DNA of 33,997 bases from Phaffia rhodozyma (lineage: Eukaryota; Basidiomycota; Tremellomycetes; Cystofilobasidiales; Mrakiaceae): NCBI GenBank assembly GCA_014706385.1, contig JACGZH010000017.1, positions 1-33,997 of the forward strand, read 5' to 3'. Below, piece by piece: positions 14,456 to 25,742 of the stretch (its first letter is position 1; each line of letters starts with the position of its first letter). The position numbers and the translations under genes are program-made. Below the pieces are notes generated by a model. It saw only the letters and a program-made list of their open reading frames with translations, was not told the origin of the DNA and did no database searches.

Positions 14456-14650
14456 TGGGATGGTCGCCTGCTGTGTCCGAGCACTCAGACAGCACACGCT
14501 GACGGTCAGTGCCCAGCATGTTTTGCCTGCCGCGTCAGCACACACACCGACCCGGCTGAGACCGACCGAGTGAGTGCCAGCCGGACGGCCCGACGGCCCG
14601 ACAGCCACCCAGACGGGCCATGGCCTGATGGACGGCGCTGACTGTCATCG

Positions 14651-14736
14651 GCCGTCATAGCTCAATTGGTGGAGCGTATGACTGAAGACATCTGTCCGCA
14701 ATCATAAGGTCGCCTGTTCGATTCAGGCTGACGGCA
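14651..14736 (+). tRNA. trnF-GAA: tRNA-Phe(GAA) with intron, unit B
   Basis: Copy of 4881-4966, same length and intron. Confidence 0.96.

Positions 14737-14959
14737 TCCCTTTTTTTTTCCGGTCCTCGCTCTGTGTGTCAGTGAGGATGGCTTCGATGGTGTGGCCGTC
14801 TTTTTTTTTTGTTTGGGCTGGCTGCCCGGTGTGTGCGTACTATGCATACATGAACGACAACCATAGACACACATAGGCAAAGGCATAGAAGAGAAGAAGA
14901 AGAAAAAAAAAAGCAAAAAGAGCAAAGGCCACGGTGGCAAAGTACAGGGTGCAAAAGAA

Positions 14960-15042
14960 AGCTGTCTGCAGGATTCGAACCTGCGCCCTCAAAGAGGAAG
15001 AGATTTCTAATCTCTCATCGTAGACCACTTGATTAAGACAGC
14960..15042 (-). tRNA. trnS-AGA: tRNA-Ser(AGA), unit B
   Basis: Copy of 5189-5271, same length. The following 15043-15423 has no gene, only the repeats seen at 5272-5631. Confidence 0.94.

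Positions 15043-15423
15043 GTATGGTCTCGGTCTGCCGATCGACTGCCCATAGCCTGTGCTCAACAGCCATCCAGCC
15101 AGTTGGTCTGCCCAGCGCACACGTGTCGGCGTGCTGTGCTGTGCTGTGCTGTGCTCGGTGCGTCTTTCGGAGCGTGTGCTGCCAAACATGCGCCGTCAAA
15201 GAGAGCAAAAGAAAAAGAAAGAGAAAAAGAAGGAGACATACAGACCAAAGAAAAAAAGATAACGATCGATGGCCGTCGACGGACAAACACAACAAAGCAA
15301 GACAACCATACAGCTGTACAGCAAAAGAGAATGGAAAGAAAAAATGCAAATGCAGATGCAAATGCAAATGCAAATGCAAGTACAAATGCAAGTACAAAAG
15401 AGAGGAGCAAAAGGCAAAAAGTG

Positions 15424-15495
15424 CTCCCGGACGGGGAGTCGAACCCCGGTCTCCCGCGTGACAGGCGGAAATCATAACCGTTAGACCATCCAAGA
15424..15495 (-). tRNA. trnD-GTC: tRNA-Asp(GTC), unit B
   Basis: Copy of 5659-5730, same length. Confidence 0.96.

Positions 15496-15725
15496 GTCGG
15501 TTGGTTGTCAGCCTTGTCCGCTCGCCAGGTGGCTGGACAGCTGGCCGGTGCATGCACCCCATACCGTGCATTCAACCACACAGTACCCGCAGGCACACAC
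15601 CAGCGCTGATACCAGTGGTCAGAACGGACATACAAAAACAAGACGAAACAGAAAGACGAAAGGAAAGAAGGACAAGGAAAAAAAGAAAAAAAGAAACGAG
15701 AGCAAAAGAAAAGACCAAAAGAGAG

Positions 15726-15797
15726 ATCCCCAACCGGGAGTCGAACCCGGGCCTACCGCGTGAGAGGCGGTTATCATAGCCGTTAGACAATTGAGGA
15726..15797 (-). tRNA. trnE-CTC: tRNA-Glu(CTC), unit B
   Basis: Copy of 5961-6032, same length. Confidence 0.95.

Positions 15798-16006
15798 CTT
15801 GATGGCTGTCATCCGTGTCCAGACACCTTGTCCAGACAGCTTGTCCATGCGTCAGAGACGTCTCCACCGGGTGCACACATCGCTTGTCTGCTGCCGAGAA
15901 AGTGGCGGAGAGTGGCAAAAAGTGAGTGAAAAGTGGCAGAAAACAACGAAGAGCGACAGGAAGCGCTCGGGAAAAGGAAACAAAGAACGAAAGGAAAAGG
16001 AAAAAA

Positions 16007-16093
16007 GGCACGCTCCCAGGATTGAACTGAGGACCTCCATGAGACAAGGCGCAAAGACCCTAACATGGCGCGATACCACTACACCAAGCATGC
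16007..16093 (-). tRNA. trnP-AGG: tRNA-Pro(AGG) with intron, unit B
   Basis: Copy of 6242-6328, same length and intron. Confidence 0.95.

Positions 16094-16349
16094 ACGATGC
16101 CTCCCAGCCCAGCCCAGACACCATAGGCCCATGTCTGGTCGGACACTGTCCAGCACAGCCGGGTGTATATCTGCGTTCCCATCGTCGCCACTGCACCACC
16201 ACATCGTCACACCGTCACAACACTGCATCGCTCACCATGGAGCGTGCCAGTCGACAACAATGCCACACAGACCGCAACGGTCGAGAACAGGAGGGGTGCA
16301 AAAAAGATGGCAAAAAAAGATGGCGAAAATTAGAAAAAGAAAGAAAAAG

Positions 16350-16423
16350 TGATCAATGAGGGGGTCGAACCCGCGACCTTGGCGTTATTAGCACCACGCT
16401 CTAACCAACTGAGCTAATCGATC
16350..16423 (-). tRNA. trnI-AAT: tRNA-Ile(AAT), unit B
   Basis: Copy of 6585-6658, same length. Confidence 0.95.

Positions 16424-16492
16424 CGATGACTGTCAGGCCCACCCGGCAGACCATGGCCAGGTGTACCGTCGGTCGCACCAGTCGATGGTGTG

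Positions 16493-16578
16493 ACTGGCAT
16501 TGACACTGGCATTGGTAATGACACTGGTGCTGGCACTGGCATCGACACTGACGTCGACACTGACATCGACACCGGCAC
16493..16578. repeat. contracted minisatellite, unit B
   Basis: Counterpart of 6728-6861 lacking two 24-base units. Confidence 0.9.

Positions 16579-16631
16579 GTGACCTGCGGCCGACACCACA
16601 TACACACTCCTCAGCCATGGTCTCCCATCAA

Positions 16632-16703
16632 TGCCAAGTAGCGCAGTGGAAGCGCGCCGGGCTCATAACCCGGAGGTCGCCTGATCGAGACGGGCCTTGG
16701 CAA
16632..16703 (+). tRNA. trniM-CAT: initiator tRNA-Met(CAT), unit B
   Basis: Copy of 6915-6986, same length; U1-A72 is kept. Confidence 0.95.

Positions 16704-16860
16704 CATTGTCTTTTTGCTCGTTTTCCCTCGGTTTTTTCCCTGGCCCCCGTCCGGCCGTCCGTGCTGGAGGCCTGCAAGCCGGCCGCATGGTGCCACCGTC
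16801 TGTACGGCCAGCCAGCCGGGCGCTCGACATACCCTCTGGGCACGGAGCCTCCGGGCAAGC

Positions 16861-16934
16861 GACCCATTAGCTCAGTTGGTAGCAGCGCAAGATTCCAAAT
16901 CTTGAGGTCATCCGTTCAAGTCGGGTATGGGTCT
16861..16934 (+). tRNA. trnW-CCA: tRNA-Trp(CCA), unit B
   Basis: Copy of 7144-7217, same length. Confidence 0.95.

Positions 16935-17148
16935 TTTTTTGTTTTCCCGCCCGTCTGCCTGCCCCACCACAGGGAGCTGTGTCGACCTGGCTCGACCGTG
17001 GTGGACACGCGCACACAGGCCAGACCGGTCGGACAGACAGTGACCCACACAACGGCCGATAGAAACAGAGTGCAGAGAGAGCGTGCAGAGAAAAAGAAGG
17101 GCAAAAAGGAGGGCAAAAAAGAAAGGGGGACACAAAAAGTGAACATTT

Positions 17149-17247
17149 AGACCGATGTCGGGATCGAACCGACGACCAGCAGCGAGCGAAGACGACCTTG
17201 CGGACGAGTACCGAAAACTGCTGTGATAGCCACTACACCAATCGGCC
17149..17247 (-). 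tRNA. trnR-TCG: tRNA-Arg(TCG) with intron, unit B
   Basis: Copy of 7432-7530, same length and intron. Confidence 0.94.

Positions 17248-17469
17248 AGATATGATCACTTGCCCTGCCCCGGTGACCACTACATCGGCAGCAGCAGCTG
17301 GGAGAACGTCATCGGTCGCATCGCCCGTCTGGCCGAGACAGTGCGCATGCTGCGTGAGAGCGACCGGACTGGACCGAAGGCAGGAACCCTAGCAGTCAAA
17401 GAGGAAGCAGCCACAAGGCAGAAAAAAAAGAACAAAAAAGAACAAAAAGCAAAAGGCAAAAAAACAAGA

Positions 17470-17556
17470 TCGCCGCTCTCGGGATCGAACCGAGTGCCTT
17501 CGGTGAACAAGTGTATCCTTTACAAACCAACGCTCTTCCAGATGAGCTAAGCGGCG
17470..17556 (-). tRNA. trnY-GTA: tRNA-Tyr(GTA) with intron, unit B
   Basis: Copy of 7752-7838, same length and intron. Confidence 0.97.

Positions 17557-17798
17557 GGTATGGTGCCAGCACCGTTTGTCCGGATAGATTCTCGTCCAAG
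17601 CGGACTCTGCGCAGCAGCAGTCGTCGTCGTCATCAGCACTGCCGACGCCACCGCCACCGCCACCGCCGCCACTTCCACTGCCGTCATGCTCAGCCCATCT
17701 GACGGCCGGATCCGACCGCACCTCCGCCTGGCCCAGCCCGGCCGCCCACCAACCATCAGGAAGGATGGGAAACACAGCAAAAGAGGAAAAAAAAGAGT

Positions 17799-17885
17799 TG
17801 CCCAGAGCGAGAATCGAACTCGCGGCTGAGGATCACACTCGGGTGACGGTATGAGACCTACGTTTTACCACTAAACTACCCAGGC
17799..17885 (-). tRNA. trnM-CAT: elongator tRNA-Met(CAT) with intron, unit B
   Basis: Copy of 8081-8167, same length and intron. Confidence 0.85.

Positions 17886-18036
17886 ACGTTGACTGCCCAG
17901 CCGCCCCGGCGGTCGACCTCGATGGGCTACGTCTGGCCGAGCGGACGGTGTGGGCCGGGTCCTGACCACACCGGTACACCAACACATCGACACACCAACA
18001 CCCTTAGAGACAACACGACCGGGCGACGGGCACCAG

Positions 18037-18109
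18037 GCCCGAATAGCTAAGTGGTTATAGTGCGCCGCTCGTAACGGTGAGGTCCGTGGTTCAAATCCGC
18101 GTTTGGGCT
18037..18109 (+). tRNA. trnT-CGT: tRNA-Thr(CGT), unit B
   Basis: Copy of 8319-8391, same length. Confidence 0.94.

Positions 18110-18301
18110 TGCTTTTTGCTCCGATGTCCGCTGTGTGTATCGGGTCGGCCGTGCGTGTCATGCCGGCCGGGCCACGTGCGGCGGGCGGACAGGTCGGCCA
18201 GCGATGTAAGCACACCTGCCAGCGGACACGCGCCGACGGACCCTTGCCAGCGGACACACCGCCAGAACGAGACTCGCGAGGGCAATAGGCCGACAACGAC
18301 C

Positions 18302-18384
18302 GGTTCTATGGTGAAGTTGGTTATCACGCGAGATTCTGATTGACTCACCTTCTCGAATCCCCAGTTCGAATCTGAGTAGGACCT
18302..18384 (+). tRNA. trnQ-CTG: tRNA-Gln(CTG) with intron, unit B
   Basis: Copy of 8584-8666, same length and intron. Confidence 0.94.

Positions 18385-18557
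18385 TTCCTTTTTTTTCGCC
18401 CTCTTTTTCCCGTCCTCCCTCCTGCCGCCTGTGCCGTCTTCTGTCGGACTCGGCCCGGTCTGGCGTGTGCCGTCCGGTGCGGCCTTCTCTCGTCCTGTCT
18501 CGTCCTGTCTCGTCCTGTCTTGTCATCTCTCGTCTTTTTCCACCGACGCTTACCTTT

Positions 18558-18655
18558 ACTCCATTGGCGAAGTGGTTATCGCATTGTTCTTATAGGTTGC
18601 CGTCCGTGCCTCTAGTGCTTAACAAGGATCATGAGTTCGAACCTCATATGGAGTA
18558..18655 (+). tRNA. trnI-TAT: tRNA-Ile(TAT) with intron, unit B
   Basis: Copy of 8840-8937, same length and intron. Confidence 0.96.

Positions 18656-18733
18656 TCTTTTGCCTCCCGGACGGACGGACGGACGGCCGGCTGGAGACCG
18701 ACAAACTGACCGGCCAGGCCTGTGCGATCACTG

Positions 18734-18833
18734 GCGGGATTGGTGTAGTGGTATCACGCCGTCTTCGGGCTTTGCTGGCTCGCATGAAACACGTGTCTGA
18801 CGGAGGTCCTCGGTTCAATCCCGGGATCGCGCC
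18734..18833 (+). tRNA. trnP-CGG: tRNA-Pro(CGG) with intron, unit B
   Basis: Copy of 9016-9115, same length; the G4-G69 mismatch is kept. Confidence 0.94.

Positions 18834-19060
18834 TTGTCTTTTTGCCGACCTGGCTTTTATCTTGTATCTTTTGTCTTTTGTCTTTTGTCTTTTGTCTTTA
18901 TCGCCATCTTATCTTCTTTCTTTCTTGCCGATCGATCGTGTCTGTCGATCTTATCTGCCATCTCTGTCGGCTGGCTGTGTATCTTATCATGCATCTTATC
19001 TTGCGATGGCTTCTCTCGGTCTGTCCATCGTGGGCGTGTGCTGAGGGCAAAAAGACGTCA

Positions 19061-19144
19061 TGGTCACCGCCAGGATCGAACTGGCGACCTATTGCGCACC
19101 GGGTGAGATGTGAAGCAAGCGTCATACCACTAGACCAGGCGACC
19061..19144 (-). tRNA. trnV-CAC: tRNA-Val(CAC) with intron, unit B
   Basis: Copy of 9336-9419, same length and intron. Confidence 0.93.

Positions 19145-19327
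19145 GATCGACACGGCCTTTTCTCCGCCGGGCTCCGTACTCCGGGGCTCGACGTCCGACG
19201 TCCGACGTCCGATATCCGATGGGCGATCGGACGGATCGGCCGGACGCCCACCGCCTCGGATAACCCTAGCAGAGCCAACGCCCACACATCCACTTGGCCA
19301 TACATCCACACAACCAGACGAAAGCTA

Positions 19328-19377
19328 AAGGCAAAGATGGTGGAACGGTCGTCATGGCCGGCTGCCAGCTTGTATGC
19328..19377 (+). promoter_or_regulatory. leader of permuted tRNA-Arg, unit C
   Basis: Same leader as 9603-9652: stem arm 19328-19338 and A-box-like TGGTGGAACGG directly after it. Confidence 0.55.

Positions 19378-19474
19378 ATCAGGAAATCGCGGGTTCGAAC
19401 CCCGTCTTGGTCTAGTGGTCCCACCACCCATTCGCTCTGGCCGAGTGGCCCAGCGGTAAGGCGTCTGACTACGA
19378..19474 (+). tRNA. trnR-ACG: circularly permuted tRNA-Arg(ACG), unit C
   Basis: Copy identical to 40-136. 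Confidence 0.9.

Positions 19475-19492
19475 GGATCTTTGCCTTCTTTT
19475..19492 (+). terminator. trailer stem arm and TTTT terminator, unit C
   Basis: Stem arm complementary to 19328-19338, then TTTT at 19489-19492. Confidence 0.75.

Positions 19493-19680
19493 GTTTTGGT
19501 CTTTCTGTTGTGTTGACACTGTGTTGACACTGTGTTGCTGGTGCATTGCATTGCATGGTTGTGTTCTCGTTGTGTTCTCATTGTGTTCTCGCTATGTTTT
19601 TACTGTGTTGCCATTGTTATGCTGTTGTCTTTCTGCCATATGTCTTTTTCTCTTTCTATATTGATGCATCTATCGTTGAC

Positions 19681-19885
19681 AGAAAAAAAAGAAGAAAAAA
19701 GAAGAAAAAAAGAAGAAAAAAGAAGAAAAAAGGAAAAGAGGGAAAAGAAGGGAAAAGAGGGAAAAGAGGGGAAAAAAGAGGGGGAAAAAGAAGGGAAAAA
19801 AGAAGGAAAAAAGAGGAAAAAAGAGGAAAGAAAAAGGACAAAGAAAAAACGGGAGAGGAAAAAGAAAAAAGAAAAAAAAAAAGAG
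19681..19885. repeat. long purine tract, unit C
   Basis: Counterpart of 321-452, 205 bases. The interval 19475-20018 holds no gene apart from this tract and the trailer. Confidence 0.9.

Positions 19886-20018
19886 TACACAGCATAGGGT
19901 AACAGCGGACGCTATGTGGCGGGTAATCCTATGAGTAGCACAGCAAGTAACACAGCAACTGACACAGCAAGTAACCCTACACCGACCACGCCACCCGCCC
20001 AGACGGGCCGAACAAAAA

Positions 20019-20112
20019 GGCGCGATTCCGGGATTGAACCGAAGACCTCCAAGAGATGTGCACGGCAGAAAGTGTGCCCAAACTTGGCGTGATACCACTA
20101 CACCAATCACGC
20019..20112 (-). tRNA. trnP-TGG: tRNA-Pro(TGG) with intron, unit C
   Basis: Copy of 587-679 with a 22-nt intron as in unit B. Confidence 0.95.

Positions 20113-20254
20113 ACGATGGCAGCCCGTCAGCCCGTCTGTCTGTCTGCCTGGCGGGGTGTGAGCATGCGGAGACAGCAAACACAGACAGCAAGGAAGGATC
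20201 GACGCGACAGAAGGCAGAGAGAACGGAAGTGGGCAAAAAGAAAAAGAGAAAGGA

Positions 20255-20364
20255 CGACCGCTGTAGGATTTGAACCTACGCCTTCAGAGAAGAGTAGCTG
20301 TCGCGTCGTCCCACAGAGGGGACTCGTTCGAGGCTACCGCGTTAGACCACTCCGCCAAACGGCC
20255..20364 (-). tRNA. trnS-CGA: tRNA-Ser(CGA) with intron, unit C
   Basis: Copy of 822-931, same length and intron. Confidence 0.95.

Positions 20365-20521
20365 TTGGATGGACGCCGCTCGGTGAGCGGTGAGCACAAG
20401 CCGGTGGGCAGCAGACCAAGAGAAGACACACAGAACACGACACACAACATGCCATATGAAATGCAACGAAATCAAATACGCCAAGATAAAACAAAACACA
20501 CCGAAACACACCAAAAAGAGA

Positions 20522-20603
20522 TGGAGACTCCGGGAATCGAACCCAGGAATGACACATGATCGACAGTGCGAAGCGTCCAGTTTACCAACTAGCCTAAATC
20601 CCC
20522..20603 (-). tRNA. trnA-CGC: tRNA-Ala(CGC) with intron, unit C
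   Basis: Copy of 1088-1169, same length and intron. Confidence 0.9.

Positions 20604-20638
20604 AGCTGCCCTGCCCCCCCCGGCCGGGACAAAAGGAA

Positions 20639-20737
20639 TGATGAAGACGAGATTTGAACTCGCGCCATTACTGACTGCGGTCTGGACTCGGAAGAGAGAC
20701 CTAAACACAGCGCCTTAGACCACTCGGCCACTTCACC
20639..20737 (-). tRNA. trnL-TAG: tRNA-Leu(TAG) with intron, unit C
   Basis: Copy of 1204-1302, same length and intron. Confidence 0.95.

Positions 20738-20935
20738 AGCATGCTTTCCCTGCGTTTGTGGTGTTGTTTGTGGTGTCGTTTGTGGTGTGTGGTGTGGTGT
20801 GGTGCTGTGCTTTGTGCGGAACCCTAACGAGCACGCGTCGACCAGACGCCCGCCGGGGCGACAGGGAAGGATACAACAGAAAAAGAAGAAGAAGAAATGA
20901 ACGGAAATGAACGGAGAATAAAAAAAAGAAGAATG

Positions 20936-21008
20936 TTCCTGCTAGCCGATTTGAACGACTGACCTCGACATTACTAGTGTCGCGCTCTACCAACTGAGCT
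21001 AAGAAGGA
20936..21008 (-). tRNA. trnT-AGT: tRNA-Thr(AGT), unit C
   Basis: Copy of 1502-1574, same length. Confidence 0.94.

Positions 21009-21199
21009 CGGTTGGTGTCCACCGAGCGCGTCGGTACGTCCTTCGTGTCCTGCCCCTGTGTCGGCACAGACGCACTGCTCGTCCGAACGGCAGCACACAC
21101 CATCATCGCACCAGTCGGCGAGACCGAACACGGACGATCGGCAGATGTGCACCCGCCAGCACAGAGCCGATCGGTGTGTGGGACGAGAAAAAAAAAGGA

Positions 21200-21270
21200 T
21201 ACAACCGCGGGGAATCGAACCCCGGCCTAGTGCATGGCAAGCACCAATGATACCATTTCACCACAGCTGT
21200..21270 (-). tRNA. trnG-GCC: tRNA-Gly(GCC), unit C
   Basis: Copy of 1766-1836, same length. Confidence 0.95.

Positions 21271-21441
21271 TGGATGCTGTACGGTCTGTTCATTCAGTCC
21301 ACAGTCCAAAACGGACCGGCAGACAGCAAGGGGGTGTGGCAGTGTTGCAACGTGGCATCATACTACCATGGCACCGCACCTGAGAGCACAGCCCGGCCAG
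21401 GCAGACCCGAGAGGCACGGCCCGTGCCGGCCGGACAAAAAG

Positions 21442-21534
21442 TGATGAGGGCGAGATTCGAACTCGCGCCATTACTGACTGCGGGGCATAGAAAGAGCCTT
21501 AACACAGCGCCTTAGACCACTCGGCCACCTCACC
21442..21534 (-). tRNA. trnL-AAG: tRNA-Leu(AAG) with intron, unit C
   Basis: Copy of 2008-2100, same length and intron. Confidence 0.95.

Positions 21535-21744
21535 TGGATGAAGGCCTGTCCGGCCGGTCGGCCAGTGTGCTCGCAGCAGCCGGCCTGTCTCGGTGCAACA
21601 CATGGTGTGTGATGTGGTGGGCAGGACGGAGCATGACCGAGAGGAGCAGAGCGAAAGAAGAGAGTGCAAAAAAGGCAGCGGGCGGAAAAAAAAAAAAAGA
21701 CTACCAAAAAACACAAAAAAACACATAAAAACGACACAAAAAAG

Positions 21745-21817
21745 TGGAGATTGTAAGAATCGAACTCACGACCTCAACCATGCTAAGATTGCGCTCTGCC
21801 AACTGAGCTAAATCCCC
21745..21817 (-). tRNA. 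trnA-AGC: tRNA-Ala(AGC), unit C
   Basis: Copy of 2310-2382, same length. Confidence 0.96.

Positions 21818-22047
21818 GTGTGTGTCTGTCTGTCCGTGCTACCAGCCCAGATCGTCAGACATGCCCGCGCGACCCACCAGCCGACCCACCTCTCACCTCT
21901 GTTCAACCCTCCATGCACCCTTCCACCGTCGACGGCCCACCAAGCACACACCAAGCCAGCAAACAAAAACACAAAGAACGAAAACAGAAACAGAAACAGA
22001 AACAGAAACAGAAACAAAAAATCACACCGACACACAAAAACGAAGCT

Positions 22048-22141
22048 AGCCCCATGGGGGGGTCGAACCCCCAGCCTTCAGATGCCAACTGTCAAGAGAC
22101 TGGGTAAGAGTCTGACGCTCTACCGATTGAGCTAACAGGGC
22048..22141 (-). tRNA. trnK-CTT: tRNA-Lys(CTT) with intron, unit C
   Basis: Copy of 2607-2700, same length and intron. Confidence 0.95.

Positions 22142-22310
22142 GGTTATAGTCCCCAGCCCGGCCCGTACCCCTAGACACCAACGCCGCCACCCAACTAGCC
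22201 CCTCCCACGCCCCGGTCGTGTGCCTCAGAGTCTTGCCGCCGTCCGCCCAGTGTCTTGTACTGCCATCCGCCTCCGCCCCCGCCACGCGCATAAAAAAAAA
22301 ATGACAAAAA

Positions 22311-22382
22311 TGAGATGTAGGTGAATCGAACACCTGTCTCCAGAATGGAAATCTGGAATAATAACCATTATACGAACATCCC
22311..22382 (-). tRNA. trnG-TCC: tRNA-Gly(TCC), unit C
   Basis: Copy of 2869-2940, same length. Confidence 0.94.

Positions 22383-22580
22383 GTTGATGGCAGGGTCCAC
22401 ATACATCAGTCCTATACCCTGCGCATACAGTGCACACTCTACAGCCCGCCAGCATACCAAGCGTCTCACGTGTACACCCACATTCTCACCCACCTTCTCA
22501 CTCACACCTCAACCACACCCCAACCACACCCCACTCACACCCCACTCACACCCCAACCACGCCCGCCGCAAAAAAAGAGA

Positions 22581-22666
22581 AACCCCGCCTGGGGATTGAA
22601 CCCAGAATCTTCACCTCTCTCACCAGACAGTAGGAAGGAGACGCGTTACCATTCTGCCAACGGGGC
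22581..22666 (-). tRNA. trnR-CCT: tRNA-Arg(CCT) with intron, unit C
   Basis: Copy of 3129-3214, same length and intron. Confidence 0.86.

Positions 22667-22775
22667 GTGTGTGTGCCCGGGCAGGGTGCACTCGCTCTAC
22701 CCGGCCCACACTCCCGCACACTCCCGCACACTCCCGCACACTCCCGGACCCACACACACCTCACGCACCCCATCC

Positions 22776-22857
22776 GGACAGATGGCCGAGCGGTCTAAGG
22801 CGTCAGACTCAAGTTCTGATATCGCAAGATGCGGGGGTTCGAATCCCCCTCTGTTCA
22776..22857 (+). tRNA. trnL-CAA: tRNA-Leu(CAA), unit C
   Basis: Copy of 3304-3385, same length. Confidence 0.96.

Positions 22858-23031
22858 TCTTTTGCCCCCCGCCGAGAGGTTCCGTGTGGTTTTGCAACCA
22901 AGACTCTGTTTCTGATAGCATCATACCAGACCTCACCTCACCGCACCTTACCGCACCGCACCTTACCGCACCTCACCGCACCGCACCGCACTTCGCCCCA
23001 CCGGCCGACACACCACGCCTCCATCCCACAC

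Positions 23032-23103
23032 GGGCTTATGGTGTAGTGGTATCACATTCGCTTTGCATGCGAAAGGCCGCGGGTTCAATCCCTGCTGGGT
23101 CCA
23032..23103 (+). tRNA. trnA-TGC: tRNA-Ala(TGC), unit C
   Basis: Copy of 3535-3606, same length. Confidence 0.96.

Positions 23104-23243
23104 CTTTTTGCCGTCCGGTCGGAAGCATGCTGACCGGCGGCCACCCGCTCACAGCCTACCGCACGACGGAGCAGGCTGCACACGACTGCGCACGACTGCA
23201 GACGACTGCAGACGACTCGACCGATTCGGCGTGCTTGTACTAG

Positions 23244-23316
23244 TCCTCATTGGTCAAACGGTTTACGATATCAGCTTTTCACGCTGAGGACCCGGGTTCG
23301 ACTCCCGGATGGGGAA
23244..23316 (+). tRNA. trnE-TTC: tRNA-Glu(TTC), unit C
   Basis: Copy of 3747-3819, same length. Confidence 0.96.

Positions 23317-23507
23317 CGATCCTTTTTGTTTTCTCCCCGGGCTGCCTCGTCTGAGGGCCAGCTTGTCGGCAGGCATGGTCCCGGTGTCGCACGATCGGGC
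23401 TGATGGGCCGGCCGACCGATGGACACACAGCGGCGGGCGGGCAGACGGCGGAGCGAGCGGTGCCTGGTCGATGAGTAGGATACTGGGCAGAGACCGGCAG
23501 TCATCAG

Positions 23508-23579
23508 AGTTGCATGGTGTAACGGTTATCACTTGAGTCTAACACACTCACGACCCCAGTTCGACTCTGGGTGCGACTA
23508..23579 (+). tRNA. trnV-AAC: tRNA-Val(AAC), unit C
   Basis: Copy of 4011-4082, same length. Confidence 0.95.

Positions 23580-23860
23580 CTCTTTTTGTTCTTTTTGTTC
23601 TTTTTGCTCTTTTTTCTTGCTCTTTTTTCTTGCTCTTTTTTCTTGCTCTTTTTTCCTGTTCTTTTTTCTGCTCCTTTGTTCCTTTTGTTTTCTCTGTGCA
23701 GATGCAGCATCTGTGACGCCGGCCTGGTCGCACCGGGCGATGTTGCGTCCACAGCTGCCACTACTCGATCGCAGGACGACAAAGCGGCTGCCACTGTGCT
23801 GTGTGCATGTGTGCAAGCGTGCCTGTGGATGATCTGTCCGATGGCGCGGCAGCCTCATAC

Positions 23861-23933
23861 GGAGTTATAGCACAGCGGTAGTTGCGGCTGGTTGCAACCC
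23901 AGCAGGTCCCTGGTTCAATCCCGGGTGACTCCT
23861..23933 (+). tRNA. trnC-GCA: tRNA-Cys(GCA), unit C
   Basis: Copy of 4355-4427, same length. Confidence 0.96.

Positions 23934-24118
23934 TTTTTCTTGCCGGCCGAGCATGCTGGTGGAAGATGGATGATGTCCATCGCAAGAACATACCAAGAAC
24001 ACGCACACCTCATGGACGGCAGAAGACGAGAGGGGAAGTACTGCACAGGAAAGGGAGAGGGAAAAAAAATGAGGAGACAAAAAGACGACAAAAAGACGAC
24101 AAAAAGACGACAAAAAGA

Positions 24119-24191
24119 CTGCCCCGTACGGGCTCGAACCGTAGACCTTGGAGTTAACAGCTCCACGCTCTACCAACTGAGCTACAGGGCA
24119..24191 (-). tRNA. trnN-GTT: tRNA-Asn(GTT), unit C
   Basis: Copy of 4613-4685, same length. Confidence 0.96.

Positions 24192-24386
24192 TGGGATGGT
24201 CGCCTGCTGTGTCCGAGCACTCAGACAGCACACGCTGACGGTCAGTGCCCAGCATGTTTTGCCTGCCGCGTCAGCACACACACCGACCCGGCTGAGACCG
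24301 ACCGAGTGAGTGCCAGCCGGACGGCCCGACGGCCCGACAGCCACCCAGACGGGCCATGGCCTGATGGACGGCGCTGACTGTCATCG

Positions 24387-24472
24387 GCCGTCATAGCTCA
24401 ATTGGTGGAGCGTATGACTGAAGACATCTGTCCGCAATCATAAGGTCGCCTGTTCGATTCAGGCTGACGGCA
24387..24472 (+). tRNA. trnF-GAA: tRNA-Phe(GAA) with intron, unit C
   Basis: Copy of 4881-4966, same length and intron. Confidence 0.96.

Positions 24473-24695
24473 TCCCTTTTTTTTTCCGGTCCTCGCTCTG
24501 TGTGTCAGTGAGGATGGCTTCGATGGTGTGGCCGTCTTTTTTTTTTGTTTGGGCTGGCTGCCCGGTGTGTGCGTACTATGCATACATGAACGACAACCAT
24601 AGACACACATAGGCAAAGGCATAGAAGAGAAGAAGAAGAAAAAAAAAAGCAAAAAGAGCAAAGGCCACGGTGGCAAAGTACAGGGTGCAAAAGAA

Positions 24696-24778
24696 AGCTG
24701 TCTGCAGGATTCGAACCTGCGCCCTCAAAGAGGAAGAGATTTCTAATCTCTCATCGTAGACCACTTGATTAAGACAGC
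24696..24778 (-). tRNA. trnS-AGA: tRNA-Ser(AGA), unit C
   Basis: Copy of 5189-5271, same length. The following 24779-25159 has no gene, only spacer repeats. Confidence 0.94.

Positions 24779-25159
24779 GTATGGTCTCGGTCTGCCGATC
24801 GACTGCCCATAGCCTGTGCTCAACAGCCATCCAGCCAGTTGGTCTGCCCAGCGCACACGTGTCGGCGTGCTGTGCTGTGCTGTGCTGTGCTCGGTGCGTC
24901 TTTCGGAGCGTGTGCTGCCAAACATGCGCCGTCAAAGAGAGCAAAAGAAAAAGAAAGAGAAAAAGAAGGAGACATACAGACCAAAGAAAAAAAGATAACG
25001 ATCGATGGCCGTCGACGGACAAACACAACAAAGCAAGACAACCATACAGCTGTACAGCAAAAGAGAATGGAAAGAAAAAATGCAAATGCAGATGCAAATG
25101 CAAATGCAAATGCAAGTACAAATGCAAGTACAAAAGAGAGGAGCAAAAGGCAAAAAGTG

Positions 25160-25231
25160 CTCCCGGACGGGGAGTCGAACCCCGGTCTCCCGCGTGACAG
25201 GCGGAAATCATAACCGTTAGACCATCCAAGA
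25160..25231 (-). tRNA. trnD-GTC: tRNA-Asp(GTC), unit C
   Basis: Copy of 5659-5730, same length. Confidence 0.96.

Positions 25232-25461
25232 GTCGGTTGGTTGTCAGCCTTGTCCGCTCGCCAGGTGGCTGGACAGCTGGCCGGTGCATGCACCCCATAC
25301 CGTGCATTCAACCACACAGTACCCGCAGGCACACACCAGCGCTGATACCAGTGGTCAGAACGGACATACAAAAACAAGACGAAACAGAAAGACGAAAGGA
25401 AAGAAGGACAAGGAAAAAAAGAAAAAAAGAAACGAGAGCAAAAGAAAAGACCAAAAGAGAG

Positions 25462-25533
25462 ATCCCCAACCGGGAGTCGAACCCGGGCCTACCGCGTGAG
25501 AGGCGGTTATCATAGCCGTTAGACAATTGAGGA
25462..25533 (-). tRNA. trnE-CTC: tRNA-Glu(CTC), unit C
   Basis: Copy of 5961-6032, same length. Confidence 0.95.

Positions 25534-25742
25534 CTTGATGGCTGTCATCCGTGTCCAGACACCTTGTCCAGACAGCTTGTCCATGCGTCAGAGACGTCTC
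25601 CACCGGGTGCACACATCGCTTGTCTGCTGCCGAGAAAGTGGCGGAGAGTGGCAAAAAGTGAGTGAAAAGTGGCAGAAAACAACGAAGAGCGACAGGAAGC
25701 GCTCGGGAAAAGGAAACAAAGAACGAAAGGAAAAGGAAAAAA

Larger units (their letters stand above)
9614..19338. repeat. tRNA array repeat unit B
   Basis: Second copy of the block, 9725 bases, with the same 34 genes in the same order and orientation. Differences from unit A are mostly in simple repeats: a longer purine tract, an expanded GT-rich repeat at 10997-11090, one extra 6-base repeat at 12259-12289, and a contracted minisatellite at 16493-16578. Confidence 0.97.
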